A stretch of 64,000 nt of DNA, taken from positions 182,349 through 246,348 of the forward strand of contig JAHWKU010000002.1 of assembly GCA_019347715.1 (NCBI GenBank), read 5' to 3'. The position numbers and the translations under genes were made by a program. Of this stretch, positions 26,134 to 34,475 are shown piece by piece. Position 1 is the stretch's first letter, and each line of letters opens with the position of its first letter. This stretch comes from Actinomycetota bacterium. GTDB lineage: Bacteria > Actinomycetota > CADDZG01 > JAHWKV01. The notes beneath the pieces are model-generated. The model saw nothing but the letters and a program-made list of their open reading frames with translations, made no database searches and was not told the DNA's origin.

Positions 26134-27029
26134 CTCCTGCTGAGCGCCGGATAACTCGAATTGATCCTGAATACCCCCCTCTTCTTCGAGAGATCGCGGA
26201 TCCCCCTGTCGCGCTAAACGTCATCGGCCTGCCGCTCGAGCCGCGCCCCATGCTGGCAATAGTCGGCGCGAGAAAGCCCACCGCGTATGGTCTTGAGGTC
26301 GCCGAATGGTTCGCAGGCGAGCTCGCCCGAGCCGGACTCCTGATCGTCAGTGGGATGGCAAGAGGTATCGACGGGGCAGCGCACCAGGGTGCACTGGACG
26401 CCGGCGCGTCGAGTGTTGCGGTGTTGGGTTGCGGACTCGACATCTGTTACCCGCGTGCCAACCACCACATCTATCGGCGTCTCCTCGAAAGCGGGACCAT
26501 CGTCTCCGAGTATCCAAGCGGGACCGCACCCCTGCCTCATCACTTTCCGACTCGCAACCGCATAATCGCCGGGATGTCGCTCGGAGCTCTTATCGTGGAA
26601 GGAAGGCCGGAGGGGGGCGCCATGATCACCGCGAGGCTCTCGATGGAGTTCTCGAGAGAGGTCTTCGCGGTGCCCGGCCCGGTTCACTCTCCCGTGAGCC
26701 TTGGCCCTCATCTATTGATAAGAGACGGAGCGAGAATCATCACCTCACCGCTAGACATCCTCGAGGAGCTCGGGCTGTCCGGGCAGCTGTCGTTTGAATC
26801 AGATGATTCGCCCGCCGCCGCCCCCGATCTCAGCCCTGAGGAATCCATGGTCCTGGCAGCCATGCAGGCTCAGCCGGTGCTCCTCGACATCATCGCTTCT
26901 GCCGCAGGGATCCCGGCTTCGACGGCTTCTGCCATCCTTGCCCGGCTCGAGCTCAAAGATCTGGTCGCCAGGCACGCTGGCAGCAGATTCTCTGCTACTG
27001 CTCAAGCAACTCAAGTTAACAGACGTTGA
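26124..27029 (+). CDS. dprA: DNA processing protein DprA
   Basis: A 301-residue Rossmann-like protein that loads RecA on incoming single-stranded DNA in transformation. The core has MLAIVGARKPTAYG, GLLIVSGMARGIDGAAHQGAL, AVLGCGLDICYP, FPTRNRIIAGMS and VFAVPGP. The C-terminal winged-helix DprA_WH domain (about 235-300) is present. The start is ATG 26124, or ATG 26130, which would give the common 4-nt ATGA overlap with comM. Its place directly after comM suggests a recombination module. Confidence 0.95.
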   Translation: MEMTPAERRITRIDPEYPPLLREIADPPVALNVIGLPLEPRPMLAIVGARKPTAYGLEVAEWFAGELARAGLLIVSGMARGIDGAAHQGALDAGASSVAVLGCGLDICYPRANHHIYRRLLESGTIVSEYPSGTAPLPHHFPTRNRIIAGMSLGALIVEGRPEGGAMITARLSMEFSREVFAVPGPVHSPVSLGPHLLIRDGARIITSPLDILEELGLSGQLSFESDDSPAAAPDLSPEESMVLAAMQAQPVLLDIIASAAGIPASTASAILARLELKDLVARHAGSRFSATAQATQVNRR

Positions 27030-27111
27030 CACCGGTAACACAATCGGCCGATACTAGATGGCCCCGGCGAGGGGAACGGGGTCACGGGGACTCGGAGTGA
27101 GCGTCCGCCTC

Positions 27112-27117
27112 TATACT
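27112..27117 (+). promoter_or_regulatory. Putative -10 box of the whiG-like sigma gene
   Basis: TATACT lies 52 nt before the chosen ATG at 27169. It would give a leader of about 45 nt and argues against the upstream in-frame ATG at 27058 as the start. Confidence 0.45.
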
Positions 27118-27168
27118 GATTTGTCCAGCGAAGCGCGAAACCCCCGGGCGAGGGGGGTGAGGATCGAG

Positions 27169-28041
27169 ATGAGCAGAGCCGCTCCCAAGCGGGAAAGCAG
27201 CAAATCGGCACCGGTCTCACCCAAGTCCGGGACGGCGACGAGCAAGACCGCGAAGAGTGATGGATCTCCCGAGCAGGAAGCACTCACTGCTCTCTGGGAG
27301 GATTACAAGAGCGATCAAAACTCGGCAGCGCGCGACAAGCTGATCGTCCACTACTCACCGCTGGTGAAATACGTTGCCGGAAGAGTGTCGACCGGTCTGC
27401 CGGCAAACATCGAGCAAGCCGACCTCGTCTCGTATGGGATATTCGGACTGATCGACGCGATCGACAAGTTCGAACTGGGAAGAGGCATCAAATTCGAGAC
27501 CTATGCCATCAGCCGCATCAAGGGGGCGATCATCGACGAGCTGCGCGCTATCGACTGGGTTCCGCGCTCCGTCAGATTCAAAGCTAGGGAGATCGAAAAG
27601 ACCCTCTCCAGGCTTGAAGCGAAGCTGCACCGCACTCCAACCGATGACGAGATTGCAGCAGAGATGGGTGTTGGAATCGAAGATCTTCGGACGATCTACA
27701 GTCAGGTGTCTTTCGTATCCCTCGTAGCCCTGGACGAGCTGATGATGACCGGCGGGGAAAAGGGAGACAAGCTGTCTCTGATCGATACCCTCGAGGACAC
27801 ATCGTCGGACGACCCAGTGGCGCTGTTTGAAAGCGAAGAGATGAAACACATCCTCGCTCAAGCGATCAATCGTCTCTCCGAGAGAGAGAAGATAGTCGTG
27901 ACCCTCTATTACTACGAGGGGATGACGTTGAATGAAATAGGGCAGGTGCTTGGTGTGACGGAGTCGAGGATCTGTCAGATGCACACCAAGGCCGTGATGC
28001 AACTTCGTACCCGGATCGCCGAACAGTCTCGCAGCGACTAG
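27169..28041 (+). CDS. whiG: WhiG/FliA-family RNA polymerase sigma factor
   Basis: A 290-residue group 3 (sigma-28-like) sigma factor. After a Lys/Ser-rich N-terminus of about 30 residues come region 2 ([58 protein letters not shown]), region 3 ([19 protein letters not shown]) and region 4 ([37 protein letters not shown]). WhiG controls sporulation in Streptomyces, and FliA paralogs control flagella. No flagellar or sporulation genes lie in this window, so the regulon is unknown. The position just before rpsB matches Streptomyces whiG. Confidence 0.93.
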   Translation: MSRAAPKRESSKSAPVSPKSGTATSKTAKSDGSPEQEALTALWEDYKSDQNSAARDKLIVHYSPLVKYVAGRVSTGLPANIEQADLVSYGIFGLIDAIDKFELGRGIKFETYAISRIKGAIIDELRAIDWVPRSVRFKAREIEKTLSRLEAKLHRTPTDDEIAAEMGVGIEDLRTIYSQVSFVSLVALDELMMTGGEKGDKLSLIDTLEDTSSDDPVALFESEEMKHILAQAINRLSEREKIVVTLYYYEGMTLNEIGQVLGVTESRICQMHTKAVMQLRTRIAEQSRSD

Positions 28042-28054
28042 GCGCATTAACGGT

Positions 28055-28060
28055 TACAAT
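28055..28060 (+). promoter_or_regulatory. Putative -10 box of rpsB-tsf
   Basis: TACAAT lies after the whiG stop. Transcription would begin near 28067 and give a structured leader of about 107 nt before the GTG of rpsB. Confidence 0.55.
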
Positions 28061-28066
28061 CCGCAG

Positions 28067-28173
28067 GCTGTTTGAAGTCCACCGAGCACGCCCGCCGTTC
28101 TTTTGGTGCCAGGGGAAACCCTGGTGAAGGCGGGCGGAAGGGCGGGAGACCGCCGGAACCGAAAGGAGGCCAC
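28067..28173 (+). ncRNA. Structured 5' leader of rpsB (candidate ribosomal-protein autoregulatory RNA)
   Basis: The untranslated leader can fold into an 8-bp perfect G+C stem (28089-28096 with 28129-28136). This stem encloses a hairpin, CCAGGG-GAAA-CCCTGG (28109-28124), capped by a GNRA tetraloop. A second hairpin, GGCGG-GAGA-CCGCC (28141-28154), also GNRA-capped, follows just before the AAAGGAGG ribosome binding site. All pairings are read directly from the sequence. An autoregulatory role with S2 is an inference from other r-protein leaders. Confidence 0.6.
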
Positions 28174-29172
28174 GTGGCCGTCATCACCATGAAACAGCTC
28201 CTCGAGGCAGGAGTGCACTTCGGGCACCAGACCCGAAGATGGAATCCCAAGATGCGCCGTTACATCTTCGCGGAGCGAAACGGGATCTACATCATCGATC
28301 TTCTGAAGACCCTTCAGGGCATCGAGATCGCGTATGAGTTCGTACGAGACCTGGTTGCCAAAGGGGGCCTGGTTCTCTTCGTAGGAACCAAAAAGCAGAT
28401 CTCCGATGCAGTCGAGGACGAGGCGAAGCGCGCGAGCATGCCGTTTGTGAATTACCGCTGGCTTGGGGGCATGCTCACGAACTTCCAGACCATCCACCGG
28501 CGCATCCTGAGGATGAGGGAGCTCGAGACTCAGGAGGCTCAGGGGATCTTCGAAGAGCTTCCCAAGAAAGAAGCGCTCAAGCTTCGCCACGAACTGGAGA
28601 AACTGCAGAGAACCCTAAACGGCATCCGGGATTTGAACAGACGGCCGGACGCCATCTTCATAGTTGATACCCGCAAGGAAGACATAGCGGTAAGGGAAGC
28701 GAAAAAGCTCGGGATCCCAATCATCGCCGTGGTTGATACGAACTGTGATCCGGACGATGTCGATTACGTCATTCCAGGCAACGACGACGCCATTAGATCG
28801 GGAGCTTTGCTGGCCCGCGTGGTGGCAGATGCTATAGCCGACGGATTGCAACAGAGGCCCCCAGAAATCGTGGCCGCAGCAGAGGCCGCCGCAGCATCAG
28901 GCGTTACGCTCACCGCGGGTACGGAAGAGCCACCAGCCGAGTGGGAGCTCATGCTCGTACAGCAGGAGGCCGAAACCCCGCGTACCGAAGAGATTGTTGC
29001 CGAATCCGGCCCTGCCGCGGCGCCGCAGGCCGAAGACATTGCCGATCAGGTAGTCAAGCCACTACTGTCGGACGAACCGCTGCCTGGAGAGGAAATCGAA
29101 GAAGAACTGAAGTCGAAATACAAGGACGAGGACACGATGAAGCATCATCCGCCCGACGGGAGGAGGAGATGA
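28174..29172 (+). CDS. rpsB: 30S ribosomal protein S2
   Basis: A 332-residue protein. The S2 core occupies about residues 1-235 ([81 protein letters not shown]). An acidic Ala/Glu-rich C-terminal tail of about 95 residues (about 238-332) follows; it is longer than in E. coli S2. The GTG at 28174 is set by AAAGGAGG at 28162-28169 and by the family N-terminus. The stop overlaps the tsf ATG as ATGA. Confidence 0.96.
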   Translation: MAVITMKQLLEAGVHFGHQTRRWNPKMRRYIFAERNGIYIIDLLKTLQGIEIAYEFVRDLVAKGGLVLFVGTKKQISDAVEDEAKRASMPFVNYRWLGGMLTNFQTIHRRILRMRELETQEAQGIFEELPKKEALKLRHELEKLQRTLNGIRDLNRRPDAIFIVDTRKEDIAVREAKKLGIPIIAVVDTNCDPDDVDYVIPGNDDAIRSGALLARVVADAIADGLQQRPPEIVAAAEAAAASGVTLTAGTEEPPAEWELMLVQQEAETPRTEEIVAESGPAAAPQAEDIADQVVKPLLSDEPLPGEEIEEELKSKYKDEDTMKHHPPDGRRR

Positions 29173-29801
29173 GCTACGAGCCGAAAACCGAGGACATAGC
29201 TCGCCTTCGCGAACAAACGCAGGCAGGCATCATGGATTGCAAGCGGGCCCTCAAGGAGACGGAGGGAGATTTCGAAGCCGCCCGAGACTTATTGCGAGCC
29301 CAGGGTCTTGCCGGAATCCAAAAGCGTGCCGCGCGAGTCGCGGCAGAAGGCGGTGTTTTTCACTACATCCATCAGATTGATCCAGAGCTTCCTGCGAAGG
29401 TCGGGGTCCTGATCGAATTGAATTGCGAAACCGACTTTGTTGCAAAGACTCCCGAATTCAAAGAGCTGGGGCGGAATCTGGCGATGCACATTGCGGCTAT
29501 GGAACCGGCGTGGGTCTCGTCTTCTGACGTACCGGACGACGTGATCGAAAGGGAAAGAAAAATCATCCTCGAGAGCGACGCGGTTAAGGGTAAGCCGGAT
29601 GACGTTGTCTCCAAGATCGTAGACGGCAAGATCTCGAGCATCTATTCAGAAAAAGGCGGCGCGCTGCTCGCGCAAAAGTACGTACGGGACGAGAGTGGCA
29701 AGCAAACCGTGGAAGGCGTCATCCACGACTACGCCGCCAAGGTGAAGGAAAACGTAATCGTTCGCAGATTTGCCCGGTTCAGAGTGGGCGAAGAGAGCTG
29801 A
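29169..29801 (+). CDS. tsf: Translation elongation factor Ts
   Basis: A 210-residue nucleotide-exchange factor for EF-Tu. The N-terminal UBA-like domain ([30 protein letters not shown]) and the dimerisation/EF-Tu-binding part ([28 protein letters not shown]) are present. At 210 aa it is the short form of EF-Ts, typical of Actinobacteria, Thermus and others, against 283 aa in E. coli. The ATG overlaps the rpsB stop by 4 nt with a GGAGGAG ribosome binding site inside rpsB. pyrH starts 5 nt after its stop. Confidence 0.95.
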   Translation: MSYEPKTEDIARLREQTQAGIMDCKRALKETEGDFEAARDLLRAQGLAGIQKRAARVAAEGGVFHYIHQIDPELPAKVGVLIELNCETDFVAKTPEFKELGRNLAMHIAAMEPAWVSSSDVPDDVIERERKIILESDAVKGKPDDVVSKIVDGKISSIYSEKGGALLAQKYVRDESGKQTVEGVIHDYAAKVKENVIVRRFARFRVGEES

Positions 29802-29806
29802 CCGTC

Positions 29807-30532
29807 ATGGCCGGGGAGTCTCTCGAGTACAAGAGAGTCTTGCTCAAGCTCTCGGGCGAAGCCTTTGCGGGGCCGGGCTCTGGTTTCGGTATCGAGGCCG
29901 GAGTGGTCAGCTCACTTGCGAAACAGATCGCAGAGGTCCAAGCGTCCGGAGTAGAGATCGCTGTGGTCGTCGGCGGGGGAAACATTTTTCGCGGCACCCA
30001 GGCATCGGCTATGGGCATGGAGCGTGCAAGGGCCGACTACATGGGCATGCTCGCGACCGTTATCAACGCCTTGGCGCTCCAAGATGCGCTCGGACAGATG
30101 GGCGCGGACTGCCGCGTGTTGAGCGCTATTTGGATGCAGGAGGTCGCGGAACCCTTTATCAGAGGCCGCGCACTAAGGCATCTGGAAAAGGGAAGGGTCG
30201 TGATCTTCGCCGGAGGGACCGGCAATCCATACTTTTCAACGGACACGGCCGCATCCGTTCGTGCTTTGGAGGTCGGAGCTCAGGCTCTCCTCAAGGGGAC
30301 ACAGGTCGATGGGGTGTACGACTCGGACCCGCATGTAAACGCGGACGCAAAGCGATTCGATCACCTGGAGTACATAGAAGTTCTTCAAAAGGGACTCAAG
30401 GTCATGGACTCGACCGCCATCTCTCTGTGCATGGACAACGATCTGCCGATCATCGTTTTCGACCTCTCTCTCGACGGAAACATTCGAAGAGTTGTATTGG
30501 GCGAATCGGTCGGGACCAAGGTCAGCCGCTAA
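29807..30532 (+). CDS. pyrH: Uridylate kinase (UMP kinase)
   Basis: A 241-residue amino-acid-kinase-fold enzyme that phosphorylates UMP to UDP, the first step toward UTP and CTP. Motifs include [68 protein letters not shown] and [13 protein letters not shown]. The order rpsB-tsf-pyrH-frr is a standard bacterial cluster. The ATG at 29807 lies 5 nt after tsf. Confidence 0.97.
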   Translation: MAGESLEYKRVLLKLSGEAFAGPGSGFGIEAGVVSSLAKQIAEVQASGVEIAVVVGGGNIFRGTQASAMGMERARADYMGMLATVINALALQDALGQMGADCRVLSAIWMQEVAEPFIRGRALRHLEKGRVVIFAGGTGNPYFSTDTAASVRALEVGAQALLKGTQVDGVYDSDPHVNADAKRFDHLEYIEVLQKGLKVMDSTAISLCMDNDLPIIVFDLSLDGNIRRVVLGESVGTKVSR

Positions 30533-30546
30533 ATAGGGGAGGGATC

Positions 30547-31107
30547 ATGGCTCTGGAAGGGCAGCTCCAAGAAGCTGAATCCAAGATGAAGAAGGCGGTA
30601 CAGGTAGCGAAGGAGGATTTTTCCTCCATACGGACCGGAAGAGCTTCTCCTCTTCTCCTCGAGAAGATCCAGGTGGATTATTACGGCACTCCAACTCCAT
30701 TGAACCAATTGGCGGGAATATCGGTCCCCGAAGCCAGGATGATGGTGGTGAGCCCATACGACCGGAACGCGCTGAGCGCAATCGAAAAAGCCATCCTTGC
30801 TTCGGATCTAGGGATCACTCCAAACAACGACGGAAGCGTGCTTCGCATCGTGTTTCCTCCACTGACCGAGGAGAGACGGAAGGAGTTCGTCAAGACGTCT
30901 CACCAACGCGGGGAGGATGGCAAGGTTGCGCTTCGCAACGTGAGACGCCACGTGAAAGAGGAAATGGAGAGTCTCCAAAAAGAAGGGGAGATATCCGAGG
31001 ACGACTTGATGCGTGGCGAGAAGGAACTCCAGCGGCTAACCGATCACTACGTACATGAGATCGACGCGTTGATGGAGCACAAGGAGAAAGAGCTACTGGA
31101 GGACTGA
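30547..31107 (+). CDS. frr: Ribosome recycling factor
   Basis: A 186-residue factor that, with EF-G, splits post-termination ribosomes. The helical domain (MKKAVQVAKEDFSSIRTGRASPLLLEKIQVDYYGTPTPLNQLA) and the late RGEDGKVALRNVRRHVKEEMESL are canonical. The ATG at 30547 is preceded by an AGGGGAGGG ribosome binding site 14 nt after the pyrH stop. The frame stays open far upstream through pyrH, but that part is not conserved. The cdsA GTG follows its stop with no gap. Confidence 0.97.
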   Translation: MALEGQLQEAESKMKKAVQVAKEDFSSIRTGRASPLLLEKIQVDYYGTPTPLNQLAGISVPEARMMVVSPYDRNALSAIEKAILASDLGITPNNDGSVLRIVFPPLTEERRKEFVKTSHQRGEDGKVALRNVRRHVKEEMESLQKEGEISEDDLMRGEKELQRLTDHYVHEIDALMEHKEKELLED

Positions 31108-32067
31108 GTGTCCGAGGAACCAAATGGCGAAGTGGATCCTTCGGACCTCCCTGGCGGTGATCCTGGCCACTCTGCACCCACGGAACGGCTGGAGGGTCCT
31201 GCAACCGAAGTAGTTCCCCCTGCAACGGTAGGGGGACGCAACCTGCGAGTAGCCATCATCACCGGAGTTGGCCTCGCGGCGCTCGTCTTGATTCTCATCG
31301 CAATCGGGCCTCTGCCGTTCTTCCTGCTCGCACTGGTCGTGCTTCTGATGGCACAAGCGGAGTTCTATGTGTCCGTTCGGAACGGAAGCTATTCGCCCGC
31401 CGCGGCACTCGGACTTGTGGCCGGAGGAGTTCTTCTCGTTGGGACCTATACAAGAGGCGAGGCCGCGGCGGGATTGGTTTTGTTCCTGACGATCGTCTTC
31501 TCATTCGTTTGGTTCCTGGCTCACGAGAAGCGGGGATCGATTCTTGCGGATATCGGTGTGACTCTCCTGGGAGTGGCATACGTTCCACTCCTGGGTTCGT
31601 TCGTGGGACTGATTCTGCGTCGCGGCCTAAATGAGGGCTGCACGGTTTCGTCCATCACCTGCGATGGACGCGGGATCGTCATAGCAGTGATAGGTGCGGC
31701 TGCGCTATACGACGTGTTCGCGTATGCCGCCGGGTCAAAGTTCGGAAAGCGAGCGATGGCTCCCAGGATCTCGCCAAGAAAAACTATCGAGGGTGCCCTG
31801 ATCGCGACAGCAGCGATGTTGATCGTGGGTCCACCGATTGCAGCATGGCTAGGTCCCTGGAACTATGGGCAGGCTATGGTCTTCGTGCTGCTGGCATGCG
31901 TGGCGGCAACGATGGGGGACCTTGCCGAGTCGATGCTAAAGAGGGATCTCGATATCAAGGACATGGGGGCCATATTCCCCGGGCACGGCGGAGCTCTCGA
32001 CCGACTCGACGCGATCCTGTTTGTTCTGCTCGCCGGATATCTCACACTGAGGCTCTTTGACCTGTGA
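31108..32067 (+). CDS. cdsA: Phosphatidate cytidylyltransferase
   Basis: A 319-residue integral membrane enzyme that makes CDP-diacylglycerol, the precursor for the pgsA product encoded at 58.4 kb. The N-terminal 45 residues are hydrophilic. About seven to eight membrane segments follow. The C-terminal signature LKRDLDIKDMGAIFPGHGGALDRLDAILF is complete. The GTG at 31108 directly follows the frr stop, with GGAGG at 31098-31102. The N-terminal extension is typical of actinobacterial CdsA. Confidence 0.95.
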   Translation: MSEEPNGEVDPSDLPGGDPGHSAPTERLEGPATEVVPPATVGGRNLRVAIITGVGLAALVLILIAIGPLPFFLLALVVLLMAQAEFYVSVRNGSYSPAAALGLVAGGVLLVGTYTRGEAAAGLVLFLTIVFSFVWFLAHEKRGSILADIGVTLLGVAYVPLLGSFVGLILRRGLNEGCTVSSITCDGRGIVIAVIGAAALYDVFAYAAGSKFGKRAMAPRISPRKTIEGALIATAAMLIVGPPIAAWLGPWNYGQAMVFVLLACVAATMGDLAESMLKRDLDIKDMGAIFPGHGGALDRLDAILFVLLAGYLTLRLFDL

Positions 32068-32107
32068 ACCATTACTTACGCGGTCGAATACTTCATCATG
32101 GGTTCCA

Positions 32108-33295
32108 ATGAGCACTACATTCGATCGGGAGGATGTTTCGGGGCTGTTTGACGATCCCGAGCCGATACGTGTCGTCATCCTCGGGTCGACGGGTTCGGTC
32201 GGCGCACAGGCTCTCGAAGTCGTCCGTTCTCATCGGCAGCGCTTCCGAGTTGTGGGTCTTGCCGCAAGGTCGGATGCTGAGTCGCTCGCCCAGCAGGCCA
32301 AGGAGTTCGAAGTCGATCTCGTCGGGATCGTAGAGGGAGAACTCGAACCGCCGCCGGGCGCGAAGGTAATCACAGGTGAGAGATCAGCGGCAGAGATCGT
32401 GGAGGAAGCAACAGCAGAGGTGGTCTTGAATGCCGTGCTCGGAGCTGCCGGTCTCGAGGCCACACTCGCAACTCTGAAGACCGGCAAGACCCTTGCCTTA
32501 GCAAACAAGGAGAGTCTCGTTGCCGCTGGCGAATACGTCATGGCCAAGGCAGGACCGGGACAGATCCGCCCGGTGGACAGCGAACACTCGGCAATGTGGC
32601 AGGCTCTCGAAGGTACTTCGCCAGATCGTGTCTCAAAGGTATACCTCACAGCAAGCGGCGGGCCTTTCAGGGGCCGCTCTCGCAATGAATTGGAGAGAGT
32701 CACCGTCGAGGAAGCCGTCGCCCATCCGGTGTGGAACATGGGCAGGAAGATCAGTGTCGACTCCGCCACTCTGATGAACAAGGGCTTCGAGGTGATTGAG
32801 GCGCACTTTCTTTTCGGGTTCACTTACGACGAGATCGAAGTGGTGATCCACCCAGAGGGACTCATTCATGCCATGATCGAAATGGCTGATACATCGGTCT
32901 TGGCTGCTGTCTACTATCCCGACATGCGTCTTCCCATCCAGTTAGCGCTTGGCTGGCCCGAACGCTTTAGGACGGCGGACATGAATCGGATTTCCTTTTC
33001 GGAAGGAACATCTCTCAGTTTCCATGAACCGGATGTGGACACCTTTCGCTGCCTTTCCCTGGCTTACGACGCAGCCAGGAGAGGAGACACGTATCCTGCC
33101 GTTCTCAATGCCGCCAACGAGGTAGCGGTCGCTCACTTCCTGGAGGAAAAGATAGGTTTCCTCGACATCGAGAGAGTAGTAGAGGAAGTTTTGGATAGTC
33201 ACTCGCCCGGAGCGGCAGATCTCGAAAACGTGATCGAGCAGGATCAGTGGGCCAGGGATCGAGCGGCTGAGGTGACCGGAAAGATCGAGCGATGA
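32108..33295 (+). CDS. dxr: 1-deoxy-D-xylulose 5-phosphate reductoisomerase
   Basis: A 395-residue enzyme for the second step of the MEP isoprenoid pathway (DXP to MEP, NADPH-dependent). The NADPH motif VVILGSTGSVGAQALEVV, the active-site ALANKESLVAAGEY and PVDSEHSAMWQAL, the metal and substrate segment SVDSATLMNKGFEVIEAHFLF, and HPEGLIHAMIE are all present. The ATG at 32108 (MSTTFDRED) is chosen; the in-frame start at 32057 inside cdsA is unlikely. The 3' end overlaps rseP by 4 nt. ispG, which often follows rseP in Actinobacteria, is not here. Confidence 0.96.
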   Translation: MSTTFDREDVSGLFDDPEPIRVVILGSTGSVGAQALEVVRSHRQRFRVVGLAARSDAESLAQQAKEFEVDLVGIVEGELEPPPGAKVITGERSAAEIVEEATAEVVLNAVLGAAGLEATLATLKTGKTLALANKESLVAAGEYVMAKAGPGQIRPVDSEHSAMWQALEGTSPDRVSKVYLTASGGPFRGRSRNELERVTVEEAVAHPVWNMGRKISVDSATLMNKGFEVIEAHFLFGFTYDEIEVVIHPEGLIHAMIEMADTSVLAAVYYPDMRLPIQLALGWPERFRTADMNRISFSEGTSLSFHEPDVDTFRCLSLAYDAARRGDTYPAVLNAANEVAVAHFLEEKIGFLDIERVVEEVLDSHSPGAADLENVIEQDQWARDRAAEVTGKIER

Positions 33296-34434
33296 CGGCT
33301 AATACTCTCGGCATCTGGGCATTCATCATCACGCTTGCAGTGATGATTGTCATTCACGAGCTTGGTCACTACATCACAGCGAAGAAATTTGGCATGAAGG
33401 TGGAGAGCTTTTACTTCGGTTTCGGCCCGCGGCTCGCTTCCTGGAGACGCGGCGAGACGGAGTTCGGCATAAGGGCCCTTCCGCTTGGAGGCTACGTGAA
33501 GATCGCTGGTATGAACCCATTCGTGCCGGTGTCAGACGACGACCGCGAAAGGGTATTCGGAGCGAAGCCTTCCTGGCAGAGGGCCGTGGTTCTGGCGGCC
33601 GGCTCGGCTAGCCATTTCGTCTTTGCCTTTGTGCTGTTGATGGTGCTCTTTTCCGCGATCGGCGTTCCGCAAACGACGACCACCATCGGTGAAGTCATCC
33701 CCGAGGTCAATGGGAGCGAATCTCCTGCCAGTGCTGCCGGTTTCCGCAGTGGAGATCGAATCGTTTCGGTGGAAGGACTACCGATCGAGACCTTTGCGGA
33801 TCTTCAGAAAGTAGTTGGAAGCAGCCCCGGCCGCACTCTGAACGTCGAAATCATGAGGGATGGTGAGATTCTTTCACTCCCCGTTACACCTGCAGCGATT
33901 GAGGTCCAACTCGATGGCCGGACGCAAACCCGGGGACAGCTGGGGATACTGTCGAAGGTCGCCTCTAATCGCGAACCCCCTTGGGAGGCGGCCGTCTCGT
34001 CGGGACGTGTCGTTGGCGAGATGACAAAGCTCAGCATTGTCGGGGTCGGCACTTTCTTTTCACCCAGCACTTTCCGACGGATCTTTGGGGCTCTAGGAGA
34101 GACCGGTCAGAGAGAGGTTGCCGGAGACGAACCGATCGGCGCGGTTGGAGGAGCGCGCCTGGCCGGGCAGTCTGCGGCAGCGGGCGGGTTCGACCGCCTC
34201 TTCTTTCTGCTGGCCGGGATTATCATCTTCATTGGGGTAATCAATCTCGCGCCGCTGCCGGTGCTGGACGGGGGATGGCTGGTGATGCTGGCTTACGAGA
34301 AGATCGCCAGAAGAAAGGTTGATCTAAGGAAGATCGTGCCGGCTATGGTTCTGGTGTTCGCGTTCCTCATCATGTTGCAGCTGCTTCTTCTCTACCTGGA
34401 TATCACCAGACCGATCGAGAACCCATTCCAGTAG
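33292..34434 (+). CDS. rseP: Site-2 zinc metalloprotease RseP/RasP
   Basis: A 380-residue membrane metalloprotease that cuts transmembrane anti-sigma factors and leftover signal peptides. His22-Glu23-x-x-His26 (IHELGHYITAKKFG) is the zinc site. One PDZ domain spans about 130-200 (AGFRSGDRIVSVEGLPIETFADL). The third zinc-ligand region NLAPLPVLDGGW is near residue 320. Four membrane segments are predicted. The ATG overlaps the dxr stop. No anti-sigma substrate gene lies nearby. Confidence 0.95.
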   Translation: MTANTLGIWAFIITLAVMIVIHELGHYITAKKFGMKVESFYFGFGPRLASWRRGETEFGIRALPLGGYVKIAGMNPFVPVSDDDRERVFGAKPSWQRAVVLAAGSASHFVFAFVLLMVLFSAIGVPQTTTTIGEVIPEVNGSESPASAAGFRSGDRIVSVEGLPIETFADLQKVVGSSPGRTLNVEIMRDGEILSLPVTPAAIEVQLDGRTQTRGQLGILSKVASNREPPWEAAVSSGRVVGEMTKLSIVGVGTFFSPSTFRRIFGALGETGQREVAGDEPIGAVGGARLAGQSAAAGGFDRLFFLLAGIIIFIGVINLAPLPVLDGGWLVMLAYEKIARRKVDLRKIVPAMVLVFAFLIMLQLLLLYLDITRPIENPFQ

Positions 34435-34463
34435 AGGTACCGACGGCCGCGCACCTCCTCCCT

Positions 34464-34469
34464 TAATAT
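34464..34469 (+). promoter_or_regulatory. Putative -10 box of proS (leaderless)
   Basis: TAATAT is followed by six bases (CTCCAC) and the proS ATG at 34476. No ribosome binding site is present between them. Confidence 0.6.
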
Positions 34470-34475
34470 CTCCAC

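Noticed and set aside
28941-29168. Upstream extension of the tsf frame into rpsB
   Set aside because: The Arg-rich sequence is a shadow of the rpsB tail; tsf starts at ATG 29169, overlapping the rpsB stop.
29770-30546. Long upstream extension of the frr frame across pyrH
   Set aside because: The extension reads pyrH in another frame with low-complexity Arg/Gly sequence; frr has a proper ATG and ribosome binding site at 30547.
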